DNA of 20,883 nucleotides from a virus. Below are positions 7,929 through 15,407 of the stretch, in pieces (the first letter of the stretch is position 1; every line of letters starts with the position of its first letter). Location: positions 1 to 20,883 of the IMG/VR virus record IMGVR_UViG_3300017917_001258. The stretch is one strand, 5' to 3'. Under the pieces are notes generated by a model that was given only the letters and a program-made list of their open reading frames with translations, searched no databases and was not told the origin of the DNA. Made by a program: the position numbers and the translations under genes.

Positions 7929-8533
7929 TTAATGAAAAAGATGATTTGATTGTATTCGATACTAGTGCATCATTAAATATCGAAAACAAAACCGATAAAG
8001 CTCTTAAGTTGGTTCACGAATCGGATCCAATTCTCAGAGAAGTTATGCCAGAATTTGATTTCAACGACAAATCGATTGATCCTGTACAATTAGCTAACGC
8101 ACTTATCGGATTATGTAAAGAGAATCGTGGTTATGGATTGTCCGCAAATCAATGTGGTATTCGTACAAGAGTATTTGTTATGGGTGCCGCAGAAGAGTAT
8201 GTGGCATTTTTCAATCCAAAACTGTTGAATGCAACAGGTGAAGTTCATATGGCAGAAGGTTGCCTTTCTTTCCCTTTGTTGGGATTGAATATTACCAGAC
8301 CTAAAATGATTGAAGTGGAATACCAAGATTACACAGGTATCACTCGGTACATGAAATTGGATGGCATAAGTGCAAGATGTTTTCTCCATGAGCTTGACCA
8401 TATGAACGGAATAGTATATACTGATCGGGCAAAACCAATGGCACTTGCCTCTGGTCAGAAAAAACGTGATAAAATTATGAAGAGCATTTTAAAGCATGGC
8501 AACAAAGTCAAAGAAGCGTATACTTACCGTTGA
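7925..8533 (+). CDS. Peptide deformylase
   Basis: The 202-residue product is a polypeptide deformylase, which removes the formyl group from nascent N-terminal methionine. All three metal-site motifs are present: GLSANQCG (residues 71-78, the GxGLAAxQ motif with Ser for Ala), EGCLS (111-115, with the Cys ligand) and HELDHMNG (155-162, with both His ligands and catalytic Glu). An extra ~30-residue N-terminus precedes the usual start region. Phage deformylases are known in aquatic T4-like phages and are thought to speed protein maturation when host enzyme is limiting. It overlaps gene 46 by four bases and the next gene by 38 bases. Confidence 0.95.
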   Translation: MINEKDDLIVFDTSASLNIENKTDKALKLVHESDPILREVMPEFDFNDKSIDPVQLANALIGLCKENRGYGLSANQCGIRTRVFVMGAAEEYVAFFNPKLLNATGEVHMAEGCLSFPLLGLNITRPKMIEVEYQDYTGITRYMKLDGISARCFLHELDHMNGIVYTDRAKPMALASGQKKRDKIMKSILKHGNKVKEAYTYR

Positions 8534-9776
8534 TGAACAATGGGATCAGTGGCAAATTTTAAATGAATCTCAAAAATCAATTCACATTGATACAGATACA
8601 CTTAAAGAAACACTCATCAAGGATTTAACTTACGCATCTCAAATGGATGTGCGAGAGTATACTTTGTACCAAAAATGGTGCGAAGTGCACGAAAAATATC
8701 CCACAATCTCCCGTACAACCGTTTATGGATGCGAAGAGACTCAACTCGTTGATATTTCTCAAAAGGAAGATATTGCGAGAGTTAAAAATAATTTTTGGAT
8801 GCCTAAAAATCCAGACGATTATGAAAATCTAAAACCAAGATTGATTCTTTCTAACGAAAAACAAACCGATATTTGGAATACTATTCGTACATTCTCTTCG
8901 ACGATGAAGAACAATTCGAATATTGGACGTAATCTGTATTACACAGTAATTGATGAAGTCACAGGCAATTATCTTGGTGTTATTTGTATTTCATCTGACT
9001 TCCTGGATTTAACTCCGCGTGACCAGGCTATCGGATGGGCAAGAGATGTTAAGACACAACAGAACATGATTAATCACACCGCAATCGGTTCTACTATTGT
9101 TCCTTTACAACCTTTGGGATTTAATTATATGGGCGGCAAATTGCTTGCTCTGTTGTGTCTTGCAGATACCGTACAGAAAGATTGGAAAAACAAATATGGT
9201 GATGTGTTGGCCGGCGTTACGACCACATCGTTGTATGGCAATACCAAGTCGAATGGTCTTTCTCAGTATGATGGGCTTGAACATTGGAACAAAATGGGAT
9301 TCTCATCTGGTTCTGTTGCATTCGAACCCACACGAAAGACCATGAAAATGGTATTTGATTGGATCAAAGAAAAACATCCAAGAAAATATTTTGAGTGGTG
9401 GGAAGCCAAAAATCCTCAAGGTCTTCCTTTGAAACGAGACCATAAAAACCGTTCACTCAATTTTGCATATTCTAAACTTGAGATTCCTAAAAATCTCATT
9501 CGCACTGAGCACCAGAGAGGCATCTATTTTTCACCTCTCTATAACAACACCAATGAATTTCTAAGGAAAGAAATTGGTGAAGATCAACTGGTTAAATCAT
9601 TTGATACCAGTGAAGATACTTTGGCTGACATTTGGAAAACCAAATATGCCAAAGGTAGAATTTCAATGTTGAAAAAGAAAAACAATGTTTCATATGAAAC
9701 ACTGTTCTATGATGACTTGATTTTCCTGTCTTGGGAACAAACCAAGGAAAAATATTTGCCGCAAGTTGGCAGATAA
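8496..9776 (+). CDS. DruA-like (DUF4338-like) protein of unknown role
   Basis: The 426-residue product has a central region (about 150-270) matching the pattern I associate with DUF4338, the family that includes DruA of the Druantia defence system: LGVICISSDF (160-169), PRDQAIGW (174-181), a following basic and Asn-rich helix, STIVPLQPLG (199-208), DWKNKYG (229-235), TTTSLYG (242-248) and a W..MGF.SG segment (264-272). The flanks (1-140 and 290-426) are phage-specific and rich in charged and aromatic residues. It overlaps the deformylase end by 38 bases; the next in-frame Met is far inside, so I keep the ATG at 8496. It closes the block that began with gene 47. Its job is unknown; DNA modification or interference with defence are possibilities. 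Confidence 0.6.
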   Translation: MATKSKKRILTVDEQWDQWQILNESQKSIHIDTDTLKETLIKDLTYASQMDVREYTLYQKWCEVHEKYPTISRTTVYGCEETQLVDISQKEDIARVKNNFWMPKNPDDYENLKPRLILSNEKQTDIWNTIRTFSSTMKNNSNIGRNLYYTVIDEVTGNYLGVICISSDFLDLTPRDQAIGWARDVKTQQNMINHTAIGSTIVPLQPLGFNYMGGKLLALLCLADTVQKDWKNKYGDVLAGVTTTSLYGNTKSNGLSQYDGLEHWNKMGFSSGSVAFEPTRKTMKMVFDWIKEKHPRKYFEWWEAKNPQGLPLKRDHKNRSLNFAYSKLEIPKNLIRTEHQRGIYFSPLYNNTNEFLRKEIGEDQLVKSFDTSEDTLADIWKTKYAKGRISMLKKKNNVSYETLFYDDLIFLSWEQTKEKYLPQVGR

Positions 9777-9798
9777 TTTAAATGTACCGCAAAAAGTG

Positions 9799-9827
9799 TT
9801 GACAAGTGCACTACATAATAGTATGAT
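9799..9827 (+). promoter_or_regulatory. Sigma70-type promoter for the winged-helix gene
   Basis: TTGACA (9799-9804), 17 bases, TATGAT (9822-9827). It is identical in both boxes and spacer length to the uvsY promoter at 1251. The expected start (about 9834) falls at the base of the hairpin at 9833-9850. Confidence 0.85.
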
Positions 9828-9832
9828 GTGAT

Positions 9833-9855
9833 ATCTTGTAACAACAAGATTTTTT
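9833..9855 (+). promoter_or_regulatory. 5'-terminal leader hairpin with T-run
   Basis: ATCTTGT (9833-9839) pairs with ACAAGAT (9844-9850) around an AACA loop, followed by five more T. It lies at the predicted 5' end of the transcript. It could stabilise the mRNA or act as a weak attenuator; its low GC content makes a strong terminator unlikely. Confidence 0.5.
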
Positions 9856-9881
9856 AACTTTATCATTTAGGAGTGATTATT

Positions 9882-10145
9882 ATGACTAAACTTTCCGCAA
9901 AGCAAAAGATCCTCAACTACCTGAGCAAGAGCGAAGGTTACAACACGTTGAGCGTTGCTCAAGCCCGTGCTCGTTTTGGAATTCAAAACGTTTCCGCACG
10001 TATTGAAGAACTGCGCCAAGAAGGCAACGTTATCTACACGAACACCAAGCGCCGTGCAGATGGTAGCAAGGTTTCTGTGTATCGTCTGGGAACCCCAACC
10101 AAGGCTATGGTTCGCGCCGCTATGCGAGCTGGTTTCACCTACTAA
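9882..10145 (+). CDS. Small winged-helix/HTH-like DNA-binding protein
   Basis: The 87-residue product starts MTKLSAKQKILNYLSKSEG, continues with a recognition-helix-like segment LSVAQARARFGIQNVSARIEELRQEG (about 22-48) and ends in a beta-hairpin-like part with VYRLG and a basic tail. The pattern is that of a small winged helix, found in aquatic T4-like phages without known role. I use the ATG at 9882, which follows a good AGGAG Shine-Dalgarno at about 9869-9873. It is a monocistronic unit with its own strong promoter and terminator. Codon use is richer in GC than that of its neighbours, which suggests high expression. It could be an early or middle regulator or a nucleoid-type protein. Confidence 0.75.
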   Translation: MTKLSAKQKILNYLSKSEGYNTLSVAQARARFGIQNVSARIEELRQEGNVIYTNTKRRADGSKVSVYRLGTPTKAMVRAAMRAGFTY

Positions 10146-10158
10146 TTTAGCCTTATCG

Positions 10159-10190
10159 AGGGAAGGCCTTAAGTGGTCTTCCCTTTTTTT
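10159..10190 (+). terminator. Rho-independent terminator after the winged-helix gene
   Basis: AGGGAAGGCC (10159-10168) pairs with GGTCTTCCCT (10175-10184) with one G-T wobble and a six-base loop, followed by a run of seven T. It closes the single-gene transcript. Confidence 0.92.
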
Positions 10191-10205
10191 ACTTTTGGAG
10201 TACAA

Positions 10206-11003
10206 ATGGAAATTTCCGTAAAAAAAGAAGACTTACAAAAGAAGAGTATTTTTGTCGCTACGCCAATGTATGGCGGCATGAATCATGGTCTATACGCCAA
10301 GGCATGTCTTGACCTACAATCTATTTGTATGCAATATGGCATCAACGTAAAATTCTCTTTCCTGTTTAACGAATCATTGATTACCCGCGCCAGAAATTAT
10401 CTTGTTGATGAATTCTTGCATCGTTCAGATTGCACTCATCTTCTCTTCTTGGATTCTGATATCCATTTTGATCCTAAAGATGTGATTGCAATGTTGGCAC
10501 TTGATAAAGATGTTATCGGTGGTCCTTATCCTAAGAAAGCTATTAAGTGGCGTTCTGTTAAGAAAGCGATTGAAAAGAATCCTGATATCGAACCACAAAT
10601 GCTCGAACGAGTAACTGGTGATTATGTTTTTAATCCTGTTAAAGGTACTGCACAATTTTCTGTGACTGAACCACTCGAAGTTCTAGAAATTGGAACCGGT
10701 TTCATGATGGTTAAACGTGAAGTGTTTCCTAAGTTTGCTGAACAGTATCCTCAACTGAAGTATCGTCCCGATCACGTTGGTCAAGCAAACTTCGATGGCA
10801 CTCGTTACATTCATGCATTCTTTGATACCGTAATCGATAAGGAATCTGAACGTTATTTGTCAGAAGATTATATGTTCTGTCAATGGTGGCGTAATATGGG
10901 CGGCACAATTTACCTGTGCCCATGGATGCGTACTGATCATATTGGTACCTATCACTTCAAGGGAGATATGCCAGCAGTGGCCAATTTCGTTGGAGAAATG
11001 TAA
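10206..11003 (+). CDS. GT-A type glycosyltransferase
   Basis: The 265-residue product looks like a nucleotide-sugar glycosyltransferase with a GT-A fold. It opens with SIFVATPMYGGMNHG near residues 14-28, then FLFNESLITRARNYLVDEFL near 52-71 and LFLDSDIHFDP near 80-90, where DSD is the metal-binding DxD motif. A C-terminal SEDYMFCQWWRNMGG near 223-237 corresponds to the acidic ED segment of such enzymes. This protein type recurs in cyanophages and related marine T4-like phages. The ATG at 10206 follows a TTGGAG Shine-Dalgarno; an upstream in-frame extension runs through the terminator and is not used. The substrate is unknown: host surface glycan, virion or DNA base. Confidence 0.8.
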   Translation: MEISVKKEDLQKKSIFVATPMYGGMNHGLYAKACLDLQSICMQYGINVKFSFLFNESLITRARNYLVDEFLHRSDCTHLLFLDSDIHFDPKDVIAMLALDKDVIGGPYPKKAIKWRSVKKAIEKNPDIEPQMLERVTGDYVFNPVKGTAQFSVTEPLEVLEIGTGFMMVKREVFPKFAEQYPQLKYRPDHVGQANFDGTRYIHAFFDTVIDKESERYLSEDYMFCQWWRNMGGTIYLCPWMRTDHIGTYHFKGDMPAVANFVGEM

Positions 11004-11686
11004 TGATTGTCGGTGTTCTCGGATTCATCGGTTCCGGTAAAGGTACTGTTGGAGACATCCTACATGATGCATTAGGTTTTCATAAAGCCAGTTTTGCTGG
11101 CCATGTTAAAGATGTTGCATCTGTTATGTTTGGATGGCCAAGAAATTTATTAGAAGGTGATACAAAAGAATCGCGTGAATTCCGAGAACAAACCGACAAG
11201 TTCTGGTCCGAAAAATTTAATAAAAATTTTACTCCTCGTCTAGCGATGCAGTTGTTAGGCACAGAAGTGGGTAGAGATTTTTTTGGTGAAAATTTTTGGA
11301 TTGATTGTCTCGAAAAACAAATTAGAAATACCGAAGGTGATTATGTAATTACCGATGTTCGTTTTAAAAACGAAATACAATGGGTTACTAATCAAGGTGG
11401 TATTTTGATTGAAGTGACAAGAGGTGTTAAACCTCATTGGTATGATATTGCATCGAAAGCCAATAGAGGTTCCGATGCAGCTGAAAAGTATATGTTTGAA
11501 ACCGGCATACATCAATCTGAATGGAGATGGATCGGTAGAGACATTGATTATACGATTGATAATACTGGTACTTTGGAACAATTGAAAGAAAATGTTTTTA
11601 GGTGCTTGAAAAATTCTTTCGGATCGAATACAATCCAAGAATTAGTTGTGAATAACCATAAGGAGTTTTGTAATGAAGTTGTCTAA
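11003..11686 (+). CDS. 1: Deoxynucleoside monophosphate kinase (gp1-like)
   Basis: The 227-residue product has an N-terminal P-loop GFIGSGKGT (residues 7-15) and a layout like T4 gp1, the dNMP kinase that feeds phage DNA synthesis. Further shared parts are the SFAGHVKDVASVMFGWPR segment (T4 QLAGPIKDALAYAWG), RLAMQLLGTEVGRD..GENFWI near 80-98 (T4 RRLMQALGTDL) and YVITDVRFKNEI near 112-123 (T4 YIVPDTRQDHEM), then a C-terminal DNTGTLEQLKENV. Length is close to T4 gp1 (241). It begins at the stop codon of the glycosyltransferase (TAATG) and overlaps gene 45 by 14 bases. Confidence 0.82.
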   Translation: MIVGVLGFIGSGKGTVGDILHDALGFHKASFAGHVKDVASVMFGWPRNLLEGDTKESREFREQTDKFWSEKFNKNFTPRLAMQLLGTEVGRDFFGENFWIDCLEKQIRNTEGDYVITDVRFKNEIQWVTNQGGILIEVTRGVKPHWYDIASKANRGSDAAEKYMFETGIHQSEWRWIGRDIDYTIDNTGTLEQLKENVFRCLKNSFGSNTIQELVVNNHKEFCNEVV

Positions 11687-12344
11687 TGACACATTGAATA
11701 TTTTGAAGAACTTTGCCAATATCAATCCTGGTTTGGAATTCAAACAAGGTAATAAGTTGGCAACCATGTCGCCAACTAAAACTGTGTTGGCCAAAGCCTT
11801 GCTCAATGATACGTTTCCTCAGGACTTTTGTATCTATGACTTGAATCAGTTTTTGTCTGTACATTCTTTGTACAAGGATGCTGATTTGGATTTTGATGAT
11901 GCGAATGTAATTTTCAAGAGCGGTCGTAACAAGACCAAGTATCGTAAAACTTCAAAGACAAATATCGTTACTGTACCAGAGAAAGAAGTAAATCTTCCTA
12001 CAGTTGAAGTTTCTTTCACACTGAAAGAAGAAGACTTCTCATCTGTCATGAAGTCTGCAAGTGTGCTTCAATCACCTAACGTTGCTATTGAATCTGATGG
12101 TGAAAAGATTTTCGTCACCTGTTTTGATGCATCTGATGATTCTGCTCACACCAATTCAACAGAAATTACAGATGGTAATGGTAATAAGTTTAAGGCTGTA
12201 TTCGTGACAGAAAATCTCAAGATGATTCCCGGAACATATAATGTTGAAATCTCGTCGAAGGGATTGGCTCTCTTCAAAAGAGAAAATAACACGTTGCAAT
12301 ATTGGATTGCTATCGAAGCAAAGCATTCTAAATTTGGAGGTTAA
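11673..12344 (+). CDS. 45: gp45 sliding clamp
   Basis: The 223-residue product matches T4 gp45 (228), the trimeric clamp that tethers the DNA polymerase and, loaded on DNA, activates late transcription through gp55 and gp33. The N-terminus MKLSNDTLNILKNFANINPGL is nearly that of T4 (MKLSKDTTALLKNFATINSGI). DFCIYDLNQFLSVHSLY near 50-67, the mid-region pattern SFTLKEEDFSSVMKSASVLQSPNVAIES, and NLKMIPGTYNVEISSKGLALF near the end also agree. It starts inside the end of the dNMP kinase gene after an AAGGAG site. Confidence 0.95.
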   Translation: MKLSNDTLNILKNFANINPGLEFKQGNKLATMSPTKTVLAKALLNDTFPQDFCIYDLNQFLSVHSLYKDADLDFDDANVIFKSGRNKTKYRKTSKTNIVTVPEKEVNLPTVEVSFTLKEEDFSSVMKSASVLQSPNVAIESDGEKIFVTCFDASDDSAHTNSTEITDGNGNKFKAVFVTENLKMIPGTYNVEISSKGLALFKRENNTLQYWIAIEAKHSKFGG

Positions 12345-12346
12345 TT

Positions 12347-12619
12347 ATGAAAGTTGATACGATTTTTGGTTCATTCGACGAAAAGCAACTTGAAAAGTTG
12401 AAAGACTATATCAACGAAACGGTTCGTGTGTTAGAGAGCATGAACGTTAAAAAAGTGGAACTCAGAGATGTTATTGCTGCAGCGCACGATGACCTGAAAA
12501 TTCCAAAAAAAATTATTCGTCGTATGGCGAAAGTGCAAATGAACCAATCTTTTCAGGAAGAAGTGGCTGAATATAAAGAGTTTGAAGCTCTGTTTGAAGG
12601 TATGACCGAGGTCAAATAA
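12347..12619 (+). CDS. dsbA: DsbA-like late-transcription dsDNA-binding protein
   Basis: The 90-residue product resembles T4 DsbA (89 residues), a small helical protein that binds dsDNA near late promoters. The alignable part is VELRDVIAAAHDDLKIPKKIIRRMAKVQMNQSFQEEVAEYKEFEALFEGM, against T4 ELIKDIRIRAKDELGVDGKMFNRLLALYHKDN followed by an acidic helix. The first third is also helical and charged. It starts two bases after gene 45. Its place by the clamp fits a role in late transcription. The similarity is a pattern match by eye, so the name is provisional. Confidence 0.55.
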   Translation: MKVDTIFGSFDEKQLEKLKDYINETVRVLESMNVKKVELRDVIAAAHDDLKIPKKIIRRMAKVQMNQSFQEEVAEYKEFEALFEGMTEVK

Positions 12620-12652
12620 TTTGCGACCTTTTATGTTTTTGTGTTTCAACTC

Positions 12653-13228
12653 ATGAATAATAATTTGTACATTAATGAATTGTTTCCTACTGTAGTACTC
12701 TACAAGGATTTTCCTGAGTTGATAAACAAACAGTTGCAAAAAGAAGCACGAGCAATAACCATTAAACATGGCACTAAAGCTTTTCTTTGCCCATGCCTCA
12801 GCACTGTTCGTACTATGACAAATGTTTTAGAAATGCCTGTATTCGCAGGCATCAAACAGGCTATCATAGATACAGTTTCAGTTTACACTGATGTGTTAAA
12901 AATTAATAAAGAAAAATTAATTTTTTTAGACAGTTGGTTAAATTTATATGAACAACACCAATATCAAGACTTACACAATCATCACGATTCCATGATCTCT
13001 GGCGTTTTTTATATAAAAAGTTCAGGCGTTAAAGATTTTATACTTCAGGCTCCTTGGCATTTTCAACAACCAAAAATTCCAGAGTATGAAGAAAATAATC
13101 TTACCAATTGTCATAATGCTGAATATAACAGTGTTGAGGGGCGTGTCATACTCTTCATGAGTCACGCACTACATCGAACACTTCCTGCCACCGAAGAACG
13201 GATTAGTCTGTCTTTTAACATTGGATAA
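12653..13228 (+). CDS. 2OG-Fe(II) oxygenase family protein
   Basis: The 191-residue product matches the phage 2-oxoglutarate/Fe(II) oxygenase family typified by short double-stranded beta-helix proteins. Key parts are LDSWLNLYEQHQYQDLHNHHDSMISGVFYIKSS near residues 92-124, where the HNHHD cluster supplies the metal-binding H-x-D/H, and GRVILFMSHALHRTLPATEERISLSFNIG at the C-terminus, with the distal His and the Arg that binds 2-oxoglutarate. An upstream GTG would add four residues; the ATG at 12653 is preferred. These enzymes are abundant in aquatic T4-like phages; substrates are unknown (protein, nucleic acid or small molecule). Confidence 0.8.
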   Translation: MNNNLYINELFPTVVLYKDFPELINKQLQKEARAITIKHGTKAFLCPCLSTVRTMTNVLEMPVFAGIKQAIIDTVSVYTDVLKINKEKLIFLDSWLNLYEQHQYQDLHNHHDSMISGVFYIKSSGVKDFILQAPWHFQQPKIPEYEENNLTNCHNAEYNSVEGRVILFMSHALHRTLPATEERISLSFNIG

Positions 13229-13232
13229 AATT

Positions 13233-13616
13233 ATGAGTGATCGCAGAAAATTTCTTCGTGGTGTAGGACTTTTCGGTGCCCTGGCGGCCGGCGCAGCCGC
13301 ATCTCGTGCAAACGCTGCACCACCTGTTGTTATCAATAATCATTACACTACTGTTACTAGTGATGAAATTCCAAATGAATATTTGGAAAAACAAATTGAA
13401 TCACAATCTGTGCTGGCTTTAAGGGCAACGTACGGCGAAGAAATGCCGCCCACAAAAATACATGGAACAAAAATACATGGAACAAATGACATGTATGTTA
13501 TAGGTATTACTCCCACTTATAAACCTGGTACAGAAAAACAGGTTGAAGTGAGAATTGTGCCTGGTCCTGACGGTAAACTTTACGTCAAAGAGAATGGCGC
13601 CTGGCGTAAATTGTGA
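13233..13616 (+). CDS. Tat-signal secreted small protein, function unknown
   Basis: The 127-residue product opens with a clear twin-arginine export signal: DRRKFLR (residues 3-9), a hydrophobic Gly/Ala core (10-23) and an ANA cleavage site near 26-28. This predicts folded export across the inner membrane of the infected cell. The mature part is short, with a tandem KIHGT-KIHGT near 77-86 that reflects a 15-bp direct repeat in the DNA, a Pro/Gly region and a C-terminus PDGKLYVKENGAWRKL. It overlaps no recognised family. It lies between the oxygenase and gene 44. The signal-coding bases are GC-rich compared with the rest of the gene, perhaps a trace of host origin. Confidence 0.72.
   Translation: MSDRRKFLRGVGLFGALAAGAAASRANAAPPVVINNHYTTVTSDEIPNEYLEKQIESQSVLALRATYGEEMPPTKIHGTKIHGTNDMYVIGITPTYKPGTEKQVEVRIVPGPDGKLYVKENGAWRKL
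13452..13486 (+). repeat. 15-bp tandem repeat inside the Tat-signal gene
   Basis: ACAAAAATACATGGA occurs twice in a row (13452-13466 and 13467-13481), followed by a partial third copy (ACAAA). It encodes KIHGT twice and keeps the frame. Confidence 0.9.
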
Positions 13617-13648
13617 TATGATTATATTTTATATTATGGAGATTTTGA

Positions 13649-14587
13649 ATGAACGAACAACACATGCTGTGGGTGGAGAAGTATCGCCCTAAAACAGTCG
13701 AAGAATGTATTCTGCCTGATAATATCAAGGCAACTTTTCAAGAATATGTGAATCGCAAGGAGATTCCCAATCTCCTTCTTTCTGGCACCGCTGGTGTCGG
13801 TAAAACTACAATCGCCAAGGCACTATGTAACGAAGTTGGTTGTGATTACATCATCATCAACGGTTCTGATGAGTCTGGTATCGATGTTCTTCGCAACAAG
13901 ATTAAACACTATGCATCATCAGTCAGTTTGTCTGGTGGACGCAAAGTTGTTATCATAGACGAAGCGGACTATCTAAATCCTAATTCCACGCAACCTGCGC
14001 TTCGTGGTGCAATCGAGGAGTTCGCTTCCAATTGCTCTTTCATCTTCACCTGTAACTTCAAGAATCGAATTATTGATCCAATTCATTCTCGTTGCACGGT
14101 TGTTGATTTCAAAGTAAATGGCAACAAAGCCAAACTTGCATCTCAATTCTTTAAACGTGTTGAATGGATTCTAGACCAAGAAAACATCCGATATGAAAAA
14201 GAAGTGGTTGCGGCCATCATCACAAAACACTTTCCAGATAATCGTCGTATTCTGAATGAACTGCAACGGTATTCTGTAAGTGGAGTTATCGACAAGGGCA
14301 TTTTGTCTAATGTCACTGATGTGCAGGTCACTGAGTTAATTAACTCACTAAAGGTCAAAGATTTCGCATCTTGCCGTAAGTGGGTTACAAACAATCTCGA
14401 CAATGATCCATCCAGAATCTTTCGTAAACTTTACGATTCATTGTATGAGAATCTAAAACCTAATTCTGTTCCTCAACTTGTGTTGATTCTTGCGAAGTAT
14501 CAATATCAAGCAGCATTCGTGGCCGACCACGAAATCAATCTTGTGGCTTGTTTGACCGAAATTATGGTGGATTGTGAGTTCAAATAA
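13649..14587 (+). CDS. 44: gp44 clamp loader ATPase subunit
   Basis: The 312-residue product matches T4 gp44 (319), the AAA+ subunit that with gp62 opens and loads the gp45 clamp. It has WVEKYRP (residues 8-14), Walker A GTAGVGKTT (46-54), Walker B VVIIDEADYL (100-109) and the SRC arginine-finger motif (147-149). The end of the ORF overlaps the gene 62 start by one base (TAATG). The start at 13649 follows a GGAG site. In T4 gene 45 directly precedes 44; here three extra genes lie between them. Confidence 0.96.
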   Translation: MNEQHMLWVEKYRPKTVEECILPDNIKATFQEYVNRKEIPNLLLSGTAGVGKTTIAKALCNEVGCDYIIINGSDESGIDVLRNKIKHYASSVSLSGGRKVVIIDEADYLNPNSTQPALRGAIEEFASNCSFIFTCNFKNRIIDPIHSRCTVVDFKVNGNKAKLASQFFKRVEWILDQENIRYEKEVVAAIITKHFPDNRRILNELQRYSVSGVIDKGILSNVTDVQVTELINSLKVKDFASCRKWVTNNLDNDPSRIFRKLYDSLYENLKPNSVPQLVLILAKYQYQAAFVADHEINLVACLTEIMVDCEFK

Positions 14588-14967
14588 TGCCAGACCTATT
14601 CAAAGAAATAATTCCATCAATATTACAGACGAAGAAATGTGTCATCAATGATGATATTGATGCAAAAGATTATGTACCTTTCGTAGTTAATCGTGCTCTT
14701 TCTTATCATTTAGATTGTGTACCATATATCAATGAATTGAATATGTACCCTGGTATCGATAAAGATATGCAATACCAGTATTTTCTAAATAGTATAAGAC
14801 AAATGAAACGGAAATTTCAACCGTGGCAGAAGTCTGAAAAAGATAAGAATATAGAATGTGTTAAGGAGTTTTTTGGTTATTCAAATAACAAGGCCAAAGA
14901 GGCCTTAAGCATTTTATCGGATGAACAAATCGCTGAAATAAAAAGAATAACAGATAAAGGCGGGTGA
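14587..14967 (+). CDS. 62: gp62 clamp loader small subunit (short form)
   Basis: The 126-residue product is the short gp62 typical of aquatic T4-like phages (T4 gp62 has 187 residues). Characteristic segments are LFKEIIPSILQTKK at the N-terminus, DYVPFVVNRALSYHLDCVPYINELNM near 28-53 (T4 [26 protein letters not shown]), YQYFLNSIRQMKRKFQPWQK near 63-82, and FFGYSNNKAKEALSILSDEQI near the end. It sits between genes 44 and regA, as in T4. Confidence 0.92.
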   Translation: MPDLFKEIIPSILQTKKCVINDDIDAKDYVPFVVNRALSYHLDCVPYINELNMYPGIDKDMQYQYFLNSIRQMKRKFQPWQKSEKDKNIECVKEFFGYSNNKAKEALSILSDEQIAEIKRITDKGG

Positions 14968-14968
14968 C

Positions 14969-15376
14969 ATGATTAATGTAGAAGATTTAGTTGAAGTGAC
15001 GTTAAATGAGAAAGATGATTTCCTTAAAGTACGTGAAACATTGACACGTATTGGTGTCGCTTCCAAAAAAGATAAAATTTTATACCAATCTTGCCACATC
15101 CTCCACAAAAGAGGGCAATACTATGTGGTGCATTTCAAAGAGTTATTTGCTCTAGATGGTAAACCAACAGATATTACTGAAAGCGATCTATCTCGCCGGA
15201 ACGCTATTGTAAATCTTTTGGAAGACTGGGGTTTGGTCACAATCGTCAAAAAAGAAAAGACTGAGACACCTCCACCAATTTTTCTTTCCCAAATCAAGAT
15301 TATTTCCCACAAAGAAAAGAAAGACTGGCAACTGGTACCCAAATATAGTATTGGTAAAAAACCACAAAAAGATTGA
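14969..15376 (+). CDS. regA: RegA translational repressor
   Basis: The 135-residue product is clearly RegA, which binds translation-start regions of many early phage mRNAs and blocks ribosome entry. Very strong matches to T4 RegA (122 residues) are KVRETLTRIGVASKKDKILYQSCHILHKRGQYYVVHFKELFALDGK near 20-65, LLEDWGLV near 85-92, and WQLVPKYSIG at the C-terminus. A few extra N-terminal residues and a Pro-rich insertion (about 100-105) account for the greater length. One base separates it from the gene 62 stop. A sigma70 promoter for hsp20 overlaps its last codons. Confidence 0.97.
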   Translation: MINVEDLVEVTLNEKDDFLKVRETLTRIGVASKKDKILYQSCHILHKRGQYYVVHFKELFALDGKPTDITESDLSRRNAIVNLLEDWGLVTIVKKEKTETPPPIFLSQIKIISHKEKKDWQLVPKYSIGKKPQKD

Positions 15377-15402
15377 CAAAGTAGTATAAATACTGATATA
15401 AT
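15373..15402 (+). promoter_or_regulatory. Overlapping sigma70 and late promoters for hsp20
   Basis: TTGACA (15373-15378), an 18-base spacer and TATAAT (15397-15402) form a near-consensus host promoter. An exact late box TATAAATA (15385-15392) lies within the spacer. The two starts would be about 10 bases apart. The arrangement allows expression in both the early and the late phase. Confidence 0.8.
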
Positions 15403-15407
15403 CATGG

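Noticed and set aside
12605-12650. Terminator after the DsbA-like gene (GGTC...GACC then TTTT)
   Set aside because: Stem is short with a bulge and only four T follow at once; too weak to list as a terminator.
13611-13637. Promoter before gene 44 (TTGTGA ... TATTAT)
   Set aside because: Spacer is 15 bases and both boxes are weak; gene 44 can be read from upstream.
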